Assembly: GCA_002709045.1 (NCBI GenBank)
Contig: PAPJ01000012.1
Coordinates: 372,001 to 436,000 of the forward strand
From: Planctomycetaceae bacterium
GTDB taxonomy: Bacteria > Planctomycetota > Planctomycetia > Pirellulales > Pirellulaceae
Length of the DNA stretch: 64,000 bases
Direction: 5' to 3'
The position numbers and the translations under genes were made by a program. Positions within the stretch are counted from its first letter, which is position 1. Each line of letters starts with the position of its first letter. Under the pieces are notes generated by a model. That model saw nothing but the letters and a program-made list of their open reading frames with translations, was not told the DNA's origin and did not search any database. Below, piece by piece: positions 9,194-17,429 of this stretch.

Positions 9194-11530
9194 ATGTGGC
9201 GTGTGCTTAAACAGTGTTTTTGCTATCCTGTATTGGCAGGCCTGCTGGTCAGTAGCCTCTATGCTGAACCTCCGGGCATTTCCTATATTTATCCGGCAGG
9301 TGCTCAGCGCGGCACGAAGGTTAATGTAAGGGTCGGCGGCTTTTATTTGTTTGAGAATGCATCATTTGAATTCGTAGATACCTCAGTTACCGCATCCCCA
9401 TCCGTTCAACGGCTGCCAAAAACCCTCTGGTTTGAAGGTCCTCGAATTGCCATGCCGGCATCACAGGCAAAGGAAGATTATCCGGTTGATTATCGGGCTT
9501 CAGTCGAAGTTTCAGATAAGGCAGCACTTGGGATCCAATACTGGCGAGTTTGGACCAGTCAGGGAATCGTTCCGGCCCAATCGTTCGTGATTGGAGAATT
9601 ACCCGAGATCATTGAACAGGAAATTGACGGTACCCCGGTTCCGTTTGATGTCGAATTGCCGCTAACGATTAATGGTAGGATTTTTCCACGCGAAGATGTG
9701 GATGTTTGGCGGTTTCAGGCTCAGCAGGGTAAATCCTATACTATTGAAGTGATGTCGTCCCGTTTGGGTTACCCGCTAGATTCGCGCATCGAAGTGTTTA
9801 ATGAGGAAGATGATTTGGTTGCTCAGAATGTTGATCATTTTGACAACGATTCGTTTCTTCGCTTTAAAGCGGAAAAGAGTGGCCGCTATCGGGTGCGAAT
9901 ACATGATAGCCAGTATGGTGGACTTCAGAATTACGTTTATCGTCTTACGATTACAGATCGTCAGGTCGTGGATAGCGTCTTTCCATATGGAGGACAGCGT
10001 GGGACAGATCTGCATCTGAACTTAACCGGTCAGGGACTGCAGGATAGTCCCTATCCGATTCGGTTGACGAGTACTACCGATGTTCAAAGCGTCCAACTGG
10101 CTGAAGGTGGACGTTTTCAGTTGCAAGTCGGTGAGCATCCCGAATTTCTTGAGACATCTGCTCGCCAGGAAACAGACCTGGTGATTAACTTCCCGGCAGT
10201 ATTGAATGGTCAGATTACTGAAGCTGGCCAGAAAGACGAGTGGGCATTTAAAGCAGGTGCCGGACAGTCGATCAAATTTGACCTGCAAGCTGCTGAGTTT
10301 GGCTCAAGTTTGGATTCAGTTATCGAGTTATATGATACGCAGGGTAAGCTATTAGCCAGTAATGATGATGCAGCTAAAGGCAGAACGGATTCCTCACTCT
10401 TATTTGTATTTCAGCAAGACGGTGTTTATACACTGGTTGTTTCAGAGCGATTTGCGAGTCGCGGGGGACAAAATTTTGGCTATAGACTAACAGCAGCAGA
10501 ACCAACTTCCAGCAGGAATTTTACGCTTTCGCTCCCGGCAAGTGAGATAACACTTGTGCGTGAACAGACTGCTAAACTTAAAGTGACGGCGCAACGTTTG
10601 GGTGGATTGAGCGAAGAGATATTCCTTGAGTTTCAGGGGTTGCCGGAAGGTGTAACAGTCGAAGGCAATACTATTGTTGAAGGAAAAAGCGATGTAGAGG
10701 TCACGCTGAAATGTGATGACAAAGTAATTATTTCCAACTACGACCTCAAAGTTGTTGGGAAAGTGCTCATCAAAGGCGAAGAAGCTAATCCTGCAACGGA
10801 TCACGAAGTTACAGCGACCGCCAGTTGGAACAGGATTAGCCAGTTAAAGCTTGCTGTTGCAATCGCTACCCCGTTTAAACTTTTTGGAACGTTCGATACC
10901 AATTACGCCCATCGTGGATCGACCTTCGAGAAGAAGTTGTATGTCGAAAGAACGGGCTATGATGGGCCTATTGAAATTACAATGGCAGACAAACAAATCC
11001 GCCATCTTCAGGGAGTTACCGGTGGAAAAGTGATTGTTCCGGCCGGCGCTGAGCAATATAAATATGCGATTCAACTGGCACCATGGATGCAGCCGGGCCG
11101 GACTGCCAGAATGGTTGTTTGTGGGTCTGCTATTATTACAGATCATGACGGAACAAAACATCGGGTAAGTTATTCGTCGGGCGCTCAAAATGATCAGATT
11201 ATTTGCTTCATTTCCCCGTCGTTGTCATCGGTGACTAGTGCGATTGAGTCTATTCAGTTTCAGCCGGGAGCTAAGCAGAAACTGTCGTTTATGCTGAACC
11301 GTGGAAAGTTGAAAGGTGATGCTAAGGTCGAAATTATTATGCCAGACCACCTAAAAGGGGTGTCTGCAACCCCTATTTGGGTTCCAGCAGGTCAGAATGA
11401 CGGTGTAATCGAAATACACTTTGCCGATACACAAAATATAGTATTAAACGCTCCTATTGTATTGCGAGCAACCATTCAGGATTCTAACGGCATGCATACT
11501 GCTGAAGATAAGATAGATCTGGTGCGTTGA
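9194..11530 (+). CDS. Exported PPC-domain protein
   Basis: A 778-residue protein with a signal peptide (residues 1-24) and a strong GGGAGGGG ribosome site just upstream. An N-terminal IPT/TIG-like module (ISYIYPAGAQRGTKVNVRVGG) is repeated later as VDSVFPYGGQRGTDLHLNLT. PPC domains carry EDVDVWRFQAQQGKSYTIEV and QKDEWAFKAGAGQSIKFDLQ, each followed by an SSLDSVIELYD or PLDSRIEVFN strand, typical of calcium-binding PPC folds. The C-terminus is further beta-rich sequence without recognised catalytic residues. It belongs to the same run as the preceding DUF1549 and DUF1501 genes and parallels the 1200-3323 protein. It probably binds ligand or scaffolds the exported complex. Confidence 0.88.
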   Translation: MWRVLKQCFCYPVLAGLLVSSLYAEPPGISYIYPAGAQRGTKVNVRVGGFYLFENASFEFVDTSVTASPSVQRLPKTLWFEGPRIAMPASQAKEDYPVDYRASVEVSDKAALGIQYWRVWTSQGIVPAQSFVIGELPEIIEQEIDGTPVPFDVELPLTINGRIFPREDVDVWRFQAQQGKSYTIEVMSSRLGYPLDSRIEVFNEEDDLVAQNVDHFDNDSFLRFKAEKSGRYRVRIHDSQYGGLQNYVYRLTITDRQVVDSVFPYGGQRGTDLHLNLTGQGLQDSPYPIRLTSTTDVQSVQLAEGGRFQLQVGEHPEFLETSARQETDLVINFPAVLNGQITEAGQKDEWAFKAGAGQSIKFDLQAAEFGSSLDSVIELYDTQGKLLASNDDAAKGRTDSSLLFVFQQDGVYTLVVSERFASRGGQNFGYRLTAAEPTSSRNFTLSLPASEITLVREQTAKLKVTAQRLGGLSEEIFLEFQGLPEGVTVEGNTIVEGKSDVEVTLKCDDKVIISNYDLKVVGKVLIKGEEANPATDHEVTATASWNRISQLKLAVAIATPFKLFGTFDTNYAHRGSTFEKKLYVERTGYDGPIEITMADKQIRHLQGVTGGKVIVPAGAEQYKYAIQLAPWMQPGRTARMVVCGSAIITDHDGTKHRVSYSSGAQNDQIICFISPSLSSVTSAIESIQFQPGAKQKLSFMLNRGKLKGDAKVEIIMPDHLKGVSATPIWVPAGQNDGVIEIHFADTQNIVLNAPIVLRATIQDSNGMHTAEDKIDLVR

Positions 11531-11608
11531 TTTGTATTTCACAGGTTTTATCTGTGAGGTATGATTAGTTATAGATATCAATCATTAGTTTTTAGTGAAA
11601 AATAAACA

Positions 11609-12955
11609 ATGAAATATTCAAACTGCGAAGGTATAACAAGACGCCACACTCTCCAGCTGGGCTTGGGAGGAATGTTTGGAGCAGGGCTTAGTTTGACGGA
11701 TTCGTTGCGTTTAAAAGCTCAGGCAAACGATGGCAGTCCGGCTATCGGTACAGCCAAACGTTGTATCTTGATTTGGATGGATGGCGGTCCGACACATTTT
11801 GAAATGTTTGACCCTAAACCGGAAGCACCGGCTGAAATTCGTGGTGAATTTGGAACATGCCAGACGACTAACGCCGGTATTCACTATTCAGAGCACATGA
11901 CCAAACTTGCAGCGATTAGTGATAAGTTTGCGATGATTCGTTCGATTCGACATAACCAGGGAAATCACGGTGCTGGCAATCACTACATGATGACCGGAGC
12001 ACCACCACGAATTCCAGTTGGCTGCGGAGCTTTTGTGAGCTTTCATCCAAGTATGGGAAGTGTGGTTAGCCATGAACTTGGCACCAAGACAGCCTTGCCA
12101 AACTATTTCTCGATGCCAAGTATGTCACGCAGTGGCGGCCCCAATTTCCTGGGAGCCAACCACGCACCGTTTGTTGTTGGTGACGATCCAAACCGGAGTA
12201 ATTTTCGTGTTCGTGACGTAGCTATCCCCGGTGGTTTGACAGATGGTCAGTTCAGATCAAAATCTGATGTTCGTACCATGCTGGACCGCATGAAACGTTT
12301 CAATGATAAAGCTGCCGGTGATCCGGCAATTGCTATCGATGAATACTATGAACAGGGAATGAGTCTAGTTCTGTCTCCGGAAGCGCAACAGGCTTTCGAT
12401 GTTTCGCAGGAGTCGGAAGCGACGCGGGACAGCTATTATCGAAATTCGTTTGGTCAACGTTGTCTATTAGCCCGACGTCTTGTCGAAGCCGGCGTTCCTT
12501 TCGTTACTGTATACGATGGTGGCTGGGATCATCATAGTAATATTTTTGGTACTTGCAGGACACGTCTGCCAAGTTGGGATCAAACTGTAGCGGCACTGAT
12601 CACCGATTTGGATGAAAGAGGATTGCTTGAAGACACACTTGTTTTGGCATTGGGGGAATTTGGACGCACACCAAAAATTTCCACGCTTTCCGGTCAGACC
12701 ACACCGGGACGTGATCATTGGGCCAACGCAATGAGCGTTCTGATCGCCGGTGGCGGTATTCCCGGTGGCGTTGTCGTTGGTGCTACGGACCGAAAAGGCT
12801 ATTCGGCGATTGAAAATGTGAAGAGTCCAGAGAATTTTGTTGCGACTGTTTACTCGAAACTTGGCATCGACCCGGGTAAAATTCTATATACGCCTCAAGG
12901 TCGCCCAACCCACCTGGTAAGCGACCCAACTCCGATGCGTGAGTTAATGGGCTAA
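11609..12955 (+). CDS. DUF1501 exported protein (Tat-type signal)
   Basis: The protein has 448 residues with a twin-arginine start (TRRHTLQLGLGGMFGAGLS). DUF1501 hallmarks are IWMDGGPTHFEMFDPKPEAP, FAMIRSIRHNQGNHGAGNHY, CLLARRLVEAGVPFVTVYDG, LALGEFGRTPKIS and GRDHWANAMS. It is clearly paralogous to, but well diverged from, the 7840-9177 protein. It follows the PPC gene after 78 bases that contain only a short hairpin (TCACAG/CTGTGA, 11539-11557, no T-tract), so read-through from upstream is possible. No good ribosome site is seen before ATG 11609. It is followed after 58 bases by a Gfo/Idh/MocA oxidoreductase, a frequent neighbour of this family in planctomycetes. Confidence 0.92.
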   Translation: MKYSNCEGITRRHTLQLGLGGMFGAGLSLTDSLRLKAQANDGSPAIGTAKRCILIWMDGGPTHFEMFDPKPEAPAEIRGEFGTCQTTNAGIHYSEHMTKLAAISDKFAMIRSIRHNQGNHGAGNHYMMTGAPPRIPVGCGAFVSFHPSMGSVVSHELGTKTALPNYFSMPSMSRSGGPNFLGANHAPFVVGDDPNRSNFRVRDVAIPGGLTDGQFRSKSDVRTMLDRMKRFNDKAAGDPAIAIDEYYEQGMSLVLSPEAQQAFDVSQESEATRDSYYRNSFGQRCLLARRLVEAGVPFVTVYDGGWDHHSNIFGTCRTRLPSWDQTVAALITDLDERGLLEDTLVLALGEFGRTPKISTLSGQTTPGRDHWANAMSVLIAGGGIPGGVVVGATDRKGYSAIENVKSPENFVATVYSKLGIDPGKILYTPQGRPTHLVSDPTPMRELMG

Positions 12956-13013
12956 GGGCCGGACGTTCCGATTAGTACGTTTGGTAATTCAATTCATCCT
13001 TTAGGGGTTTGCT

Positions 13014-14312
13014 ATGTCTGATGATGCGCAAAAACGAAACATAAAACGTCGTGATCTTATTGCGGCTGGAACGGCTACAGCAGTCGTGACAACAATGACG
13101 TCTTCATTGAAGGCGAATGTTGATGATAAGAAAATTGTCGTGGCCGTGATGGGTATGAGTCGTGGCCGGAGTTTAGCAGATACATTTTCAAAACACGGCG
13201 ATTGCGTCATCAAATATGTTTGCGATGTCGATAAGAATCGAGCCGAACGGGCAGCTGATGAGCTGGAAGGGAAAGTGGGATACCGGCCGCAGGCCATTAC
13301 TACATGGGAGACATTTATCGAAGATGAGGAAGTCGATCTCGTTGCTTGCGCAGCTCCAAATCACTGGCATGCACCCACTACGATTGTTGCTGCCGAAGCT
13401 GGAAAACATGTTTATGTAGAAAAGCCTTGTTGTCAGAATCCCTGGGAAGGGGAAATGCAGATTGCAGCGGCCCGTAAAAATAAAGTTTGTGTCCAGATTG
13501 GAACACAGCGTCGAAGTGCTCCCTCATATCGAGAAGCGATTGATTTTATTCATGGTGGCGGGATTGGTAAGGTGCACTCAGCACGTTGTATCTACTTTAG
13601 TGCTCGTGGTTCGATTGGCTCAGGGAAAACTGTTGAAGTTCCGGAATATCTGGATTACGAACGATGGCAGGGTCCGCTTCCGCGACGTGAATATATTGAC
13701 AATCTAGTGCCTTACAATTGGCACTGGCGATGGTTTTATGGAAATGGCGAGTTGGGTAACAATGGTATTCATTCACTTGATATTGCCCGCTGGGCGTTGC
13801 AGGTGGAATTTCCAACGACTGTTAGCTCTACCGGAGGGCGGTATTACTTTGATGATGATCAGGAAACTCCGGATACTCATATTGTTTCCTTTGAATTTGA
13901 CAATGAAACTCAGATCACATGGCAAGGCAGCAGTTGTAACCGTAATGGCTCGGGCTTTGTAAAGGTCTTTGGTGATAATGGTATGGTCGAATTCCTTGGT
14001 GGTGGCGGTTATGTAATCTATGATCGGAACAATAAGGAAGTTAAACGAACGACCGGTGGACAGGGACAGCCTGAACATATTGACAATCTGGTGAAAGCTA
14101 TTCGTACGAATGATCCGCAAAGCTTGAATTCAGAGATTGAAATTGGTCACCGCAGCACTCTGCTTTGTCATCTTGGAAATATTTCTCAGCGTGTGGGCCG
14201 AATTCTGACATGTGACAACAGTAATGGCCATATTCTGAATGATGAAGAAGCGATGGCTTTATGGCAGCGTGAGTATCATGGCGACTGGAAAGAACGACTG
14301 ACTATTAGCTAG
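13014..14312 (+). CDS. Gfo/Idh/MocA family oxidoreductase with Tat-type signal
   Basis: A 432-residue protein with twin arginines in KRRDLIAAGTATAVVTTM, which suggests export with its nicotinamide cofactor bound. The Rossmann part follows (VVAVMGMSRGRS, whose glycine loop departs from GxGxxG). The catalytic-region EKP motif lies in HVYVEKPCC, and the C-terminal oxidoreductase domain contains NGIHSLDIARWAL. Relatives oxidise or isomerise sugars, inositols or amino-sugars using NAD(P). An AGGGG ribosome site precedes ATG 13014. It ends the first operon: an intrinsic terminator lies immediately downstream. The altered nucleotide-binding loop leaves open reduced or changed cofactor use. Confidence 0.88.
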   Translation: MSDDAQKRNIKRRDLIAAGTATAVVTTMTSSLKANVDDKKIVVAVMGMSRGRSLADTFSKHGDCVIKYVCDVDKNRAERAADELEGKVGYRPQAITTWETFIEDEEVDLVACAAPNHWHAPTTIVAAEAGKHVYVEKPCCQNPWEGEMQIAAARKNKVCVQIGTQRRSAPSYREAIDFIHGGGIGKVHSARCIYFSARGSIGSGKTVEVPEYLDYERWQGPLPRREYIDNLVPYNWHWRWFYGNGELGNNGIHSLDIARWALQVEFPTTVSSTGGRYYFDDDQETPDTHIVSFEFDNETQITWQGSSCNRNGSGFVKVFGDNGMVEFLGGGGYVIYDRNNKEVKRTTGGQGQPEHIDNLVKAIRTNDPQSLNSEIEIGHRSTLLCHLGNISQRVGRILTCDNSNGHILNDEEAMALWQREYHGDWKERLTIS

Positions 14313-14329
14313 GTTAAACATATTAAATT

Positions 14330-14384
14330 AGGACACTCGCCGTTGTCGGAAAGCTCCGATAACCGGTGAGTGTCCTTTTATTTT
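14330..14384 (+). terminator. Rho-independent terminator
   Basis: A long hairpin has arms AGGACACTCGCCG and CGGTGAGTGTCCT (one G-T pair), with a further small stem-loop in the intervening bases. It is followed by TTTTATTTTC. It lies 18 bases after the oxidoreductase stop and before the sulfatase gene, so it separates the two transcription units. Confidence 0.85.
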
Positions 14385-14419
14385 CAAAGGTTCTTTGGCA
14401 CAAAAAAAGCTAATCAATA

Positions 14420-17233
14420 ATGAATAATTATCTCCCCCGGATTTTACTGTGCGTATTTGCGGTGTGGTTCGAGGCATCCGATCTTTTGCAAGCAGCTGAG
14501 CGATCCGTCGCTGACGTTGCGAAACGTCCGAACATCGTGTTTTTTCTGGCCGATGATCAGCGTAATGACCAGTTAGGATGTTATGGACACCCTTTTGTAA
14601 AGACACCTAATCTGGATAAGCTTGCCGCACGTGGCACCAGATTTACCAATGCTTTTGTAACAACGTCGATTTGCGCGGCCAGTCGAGCCACGATTTTTAC
14701 CGGCATGGTGGAGCGAAGTCATCATTATACTTTCGGCACACCGGCGATTAATCAGGATTTTGTTACACATTCCTATCCCGTCGTTATGAAGAATGCCGGT
14801 TACAAAACGGGCTTTGTCGGCAAGTTTGGTGTTGGATTTAGCGGAGGAACAAATCAGGCTTTTGATTTCTTTCATCCGATTAATCGCAGTAAGTATTTCA
14901 AAGAACAGCCCGACGGATCGCATCGCCATACAACTCAGCTATCCGGCGATGCTGCAATCGAGTTTATCAAAGCTAATAAAGATGAACCTTTCATGTTGTC
15001 TGTTAGCTTTAATGCGACGCATGCCGAAGACAATGATAAGGTAGATCATTTCCCCTGGCCAAAAGTCATGGATGGCATGTATGAAGATATCAAGATTCCA
15101 GCACCGCGATTGAATGCTTCCGAGATCTTTGCAAGTCAGCCTGAGTTTTTGCGATCCAGCCTTAATCGAGAGCGATTTTTCTGGCGTTGGGATACGCCAG
15201 AAAAGTATGAAAAAAATATTCGGTCTTATTACCGCATGCTCAGCGGGATAGACCATGTTGTCGGAAGAGTTGTCGACACGCTTGAGGAGCTTGGGCTCGA
15301 TGAGAATACAATCGTTATTTATACCGGCGATAATGGGTATTATATGGCTCAGCGCGGGTTTGCAGGTAAATGGTCCCACTATGAAGAGTCTCTTCGAGTA
15401 CCGATGATTATCACGGATCCCCGTGTCGATGGTAATGCTAAAGGTCAGGTGCGTGATGAAGTGGTTCTTAATCTGGATTTAGCAAGTACTTTTGTCAGTG
15501 CAGGCGGTATCAATCAGCCGCGGCAGTATCAGGGAGAGGATCTAACCGGTTTAGTGGCAGGTAAGGTTCCCCGAAATTGGCGGACAGACTTTTTTTGTGA
15601 GCATTTGATGGATGTTCCCGGGAGAATTCCGAAATGGGAGGGTGTCCGTGAGCAGCGTTGGGTCTATGCCAACTACTTTCAGGATGATTACGAGTTCCTG
15701 CATGATCTCGAAGCGGACCCTGATCAGCTAACCAATTTAGCAGTAGATCCGAAATTCAAAGCACAGCTGCAGAAAATGCGTAAGCGTTGTATTGAATTGC
15801 GGGACTCCTATGGTGGTGAATATAGCTATGAGTTAGTGCCAACCAATAGTTACCTTCGCAAACAGGCTGAAGAAGCAAAAAAACAACAGCCGAAACCAAT
15901 ACCAGCTGTCAAAGCTAAGCCGAAGGCAAAATCGCAGTTACCAGAAAATCCCAATGTGGTTTTAATTATTTCAGATGATCAGGCGTGGACCGATTATAGT
16001 TTTATGGCCCACCCGGTTATTAAGACGCCACGTTTGGATCAACTTGCGAGTGAGAGTGCCACTTTTACTCGCGGGTATGTTCCCCAGGCACTTTGCCGAA
16101 GCTCACTGGCGACACTCGTTTCAGGGCTTTATCCACGACATCACCAGATTACAGGTAACGATCCCACACCTCTTGGAAAGGAAGCGAAGCCAGGCGAGTA
16201 TCAGCTGTTGAGGAACCAATTGATTGCGAAGATTGATCAGATTGATACTGTGCCACGCATGCTACAAGCGAAAGGGTATTTAAGTCACCAAAGTGGAAAA
16301 TGGTGGGAAGGCCACTATTCTCGAGGTGGATTCACCCATGGTATGACTCATGGTGATCCAAAGCGAGGCGGGCGACATGGTGATGTTGGTTTACAAATCG
16401 GACGTCAGGGTATGGACCCTGTACTTAATTTTATCAAGCAAGCTAAGGCTCAGGAAAAACCATTCTTTATCTGGTATGCACCGTTTTTACCACATACCCC
16501 CCATAATCCACCGGAACGATTGTTGTCTAGATATACAGCCGAGGGACGGCCTCTACAACTGGCAAAATATTATGCTATGTGTGAATGGTTCGATGAAACC
16601 TGTGGTCAGCTGCTGGATATTATTGATAATCAGGGATTACGTAAGGATACAGTCGTAATATATGTAACTGATAATGGCTGGATTCAAAGAACTCCGGACA
16701 TGGATCTTGGCCCGGCCTGGCGGTCATCTTACGCACCCAGGTCGAAGCAGTCAGTTAACGAAGGCGGTATCCGGACGCCGGTTATGGTGCGCTGGCCGGG
16801 ACAGGTGCGTCCTGGCAAGCGAAATCAACTTGTTAGTTCGATTGATATTGCTCCAACAATTCTGGAACTTGCCGGTCTTGAAAAGACAGAACGCATGGAT
16901 GGTAAGAATTTGATTGATGTGGCTCAGGGACGTACTGCGCCGCATCAGGCACTGTTTGGTGAGTCCTATGCTCATGATATTGCTGATCTTAATGACCATA
17001 CTAAGACTCTGCTTTATCGCTATGTGATCAAAGGAGACTGGAAGTTATTGCTATCCTATGAAGGTGTTGTAAATCGTTATAAGTGGTCTCATCCTGAACG
17101 GGATTCAGGACCACAGCTCTATAATCTGCGGGTTGATCCGGCAGAGACGGATAATCGAGCTGCTGCTAATCCAGAAATAGTAAAGCAGCTAACAGAGTTG
17201 CTTTACAATCATTGGGATCATCGTAAGAAATAA
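14420..17233 (+). CDS. Exported fused double sulfatase (two sulfatase domains in one chain)
   Basis: The protein has 937 residues with a signal peptide (1-26). Domain 1 (about 35-475) begins RPNIVFFLADDQRNDQLGCY and carries CAASR at 85-89, matching the C-x-[PA]-x-R site converted to formylglycine; YTGDNGYYMAQRG is a later metal and active-site block. A lysine/proline/glutamine-rich linker follows (about 480-508). Domain 2 (about 510-937) begins NPNVVLIISDDQAWTDYS and has CRSSL at 559-563, so the usual P/A and R are replaced; VTDNG and GIRTPVMVRWPG follow. Sulfatases of this kind remove sulfate from polysaccharides. Whether domain 2 is matured and active is uncertain. It is flanked by hairpins and is probably monocistronic. 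Confidence 0.93.
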   Translation: MNNYLPRILLCVFAVWFEASDLLQAAERSVADVAKRPNIVFFLADDQRNDQLGCYGHPFVKTPNLDKLAARGTRFTNAFVTTSICAASRATIFTGMVERSHHYTFGTPAINQDFVTHSYPVVMKNAGYKTGFVGKFGVGFSGGTNQAFDFFHPINRSKYFKEQPDGSHRHTTQLSGDAAIEFIKANKDEPFMLSVSFNATHAEDNDKVDHFPWPKVMDGMYEDIKIPAPRLNASEIFASQPEFLRSSLNRERFFWRWDTPEKYEKNIRSYYRMLSGIDHVVGRVVDTLEELGLDENTIVIYTGDNGYYMAQRGFAGKWSHYEESLRVPMIITDPRVDGNAKGQVRDEVVLNLDLASTFVSAGGINQPRQYQGEDLTGLVAGKVPRNWRTDFFCEHLMDVPGRIPKWEGVREQRWVYANYFQDDYEFLHDLEADPDQLTNLAVDPKFKAQLQKMRKRCIELRDSYGGEYSYELVPTNSYLRKQAEEAKKQQPKPIPAVKAKPKAKSQLPENPNVVLIISDDQAWTDYSFMAHPVIKTPRLDQLASESATFTRGYVPQALCRSSLATLVSGLYPRHHQITGNDPTPLGKEAKPGEYQLLRNQLIAKIDQIDTVPRMLQAKGYLSHQSGKWWEGHYSRGGFTHGMTHGDPKRGGRHGDVGLQIGRQGMDPVLNFIKQAKAQEKPFFIWYAPFLPHTPHNPPERLLSRYTAEGRPLQLAKYYAMCEWFDETCGQLLDIIDNQGLRKDTVVIYVTDNGWIQRTPDMDLGPAWRSSYAPRSKQSVNEGGIRTPVMVRWPGQVRPGKRNQLVSSIDIAPTILELAGLEKTERMDGKNLIDVAQGRTAPHQALFGESYAHDIADLNDHTKTLLYRYVIKGDWKLLLSYEGVVNRYKWSHPERDSGPQLYNLRVDPAETDNRAAANPEIVKQLTELLYNHWDHRKK

Positions 17234-17308
17234 GTATGTAAGATCGGCCATACCTTATACCCCAGAAGGTTGGTTTTATAAGCCCGTTGTAGTTTATTCA
17301 TTGAAAAA

Positions 17309-17335
17309 TGCTCAGTACCATCATGGTCCTGAGCA
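17309..17335 (+). terminator. Possible terminator hairpin after the double sulfatase
   Basis: Arms TGCTCAGTACC and GGTCCTGAGCA pair with one mismatch around a short loop. They are followed only by GATTTC, so the T-tract is poor. It lies 76 bases after the sulfatase stop and 95 before the next gene, a sensible place for transcription to end. Confidence 0.5.
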
Positions 17336-17429
17336 GATTTCGGTCATGCAGTAAACCGGTTTTTGGCCTAAAATAGAATTACACAAGCCCGACCTTTGTT
17401 TTCGCCGGAAACCAGCCCGCTTATTTGTT

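Noticed and set aside
14330..14384. Hairpin considered as part of an insertion-sequence end
   Set aside because: It is followed by a T-tract and sits right after a stop. No transposase, target duplication or second terminal repeat is present.
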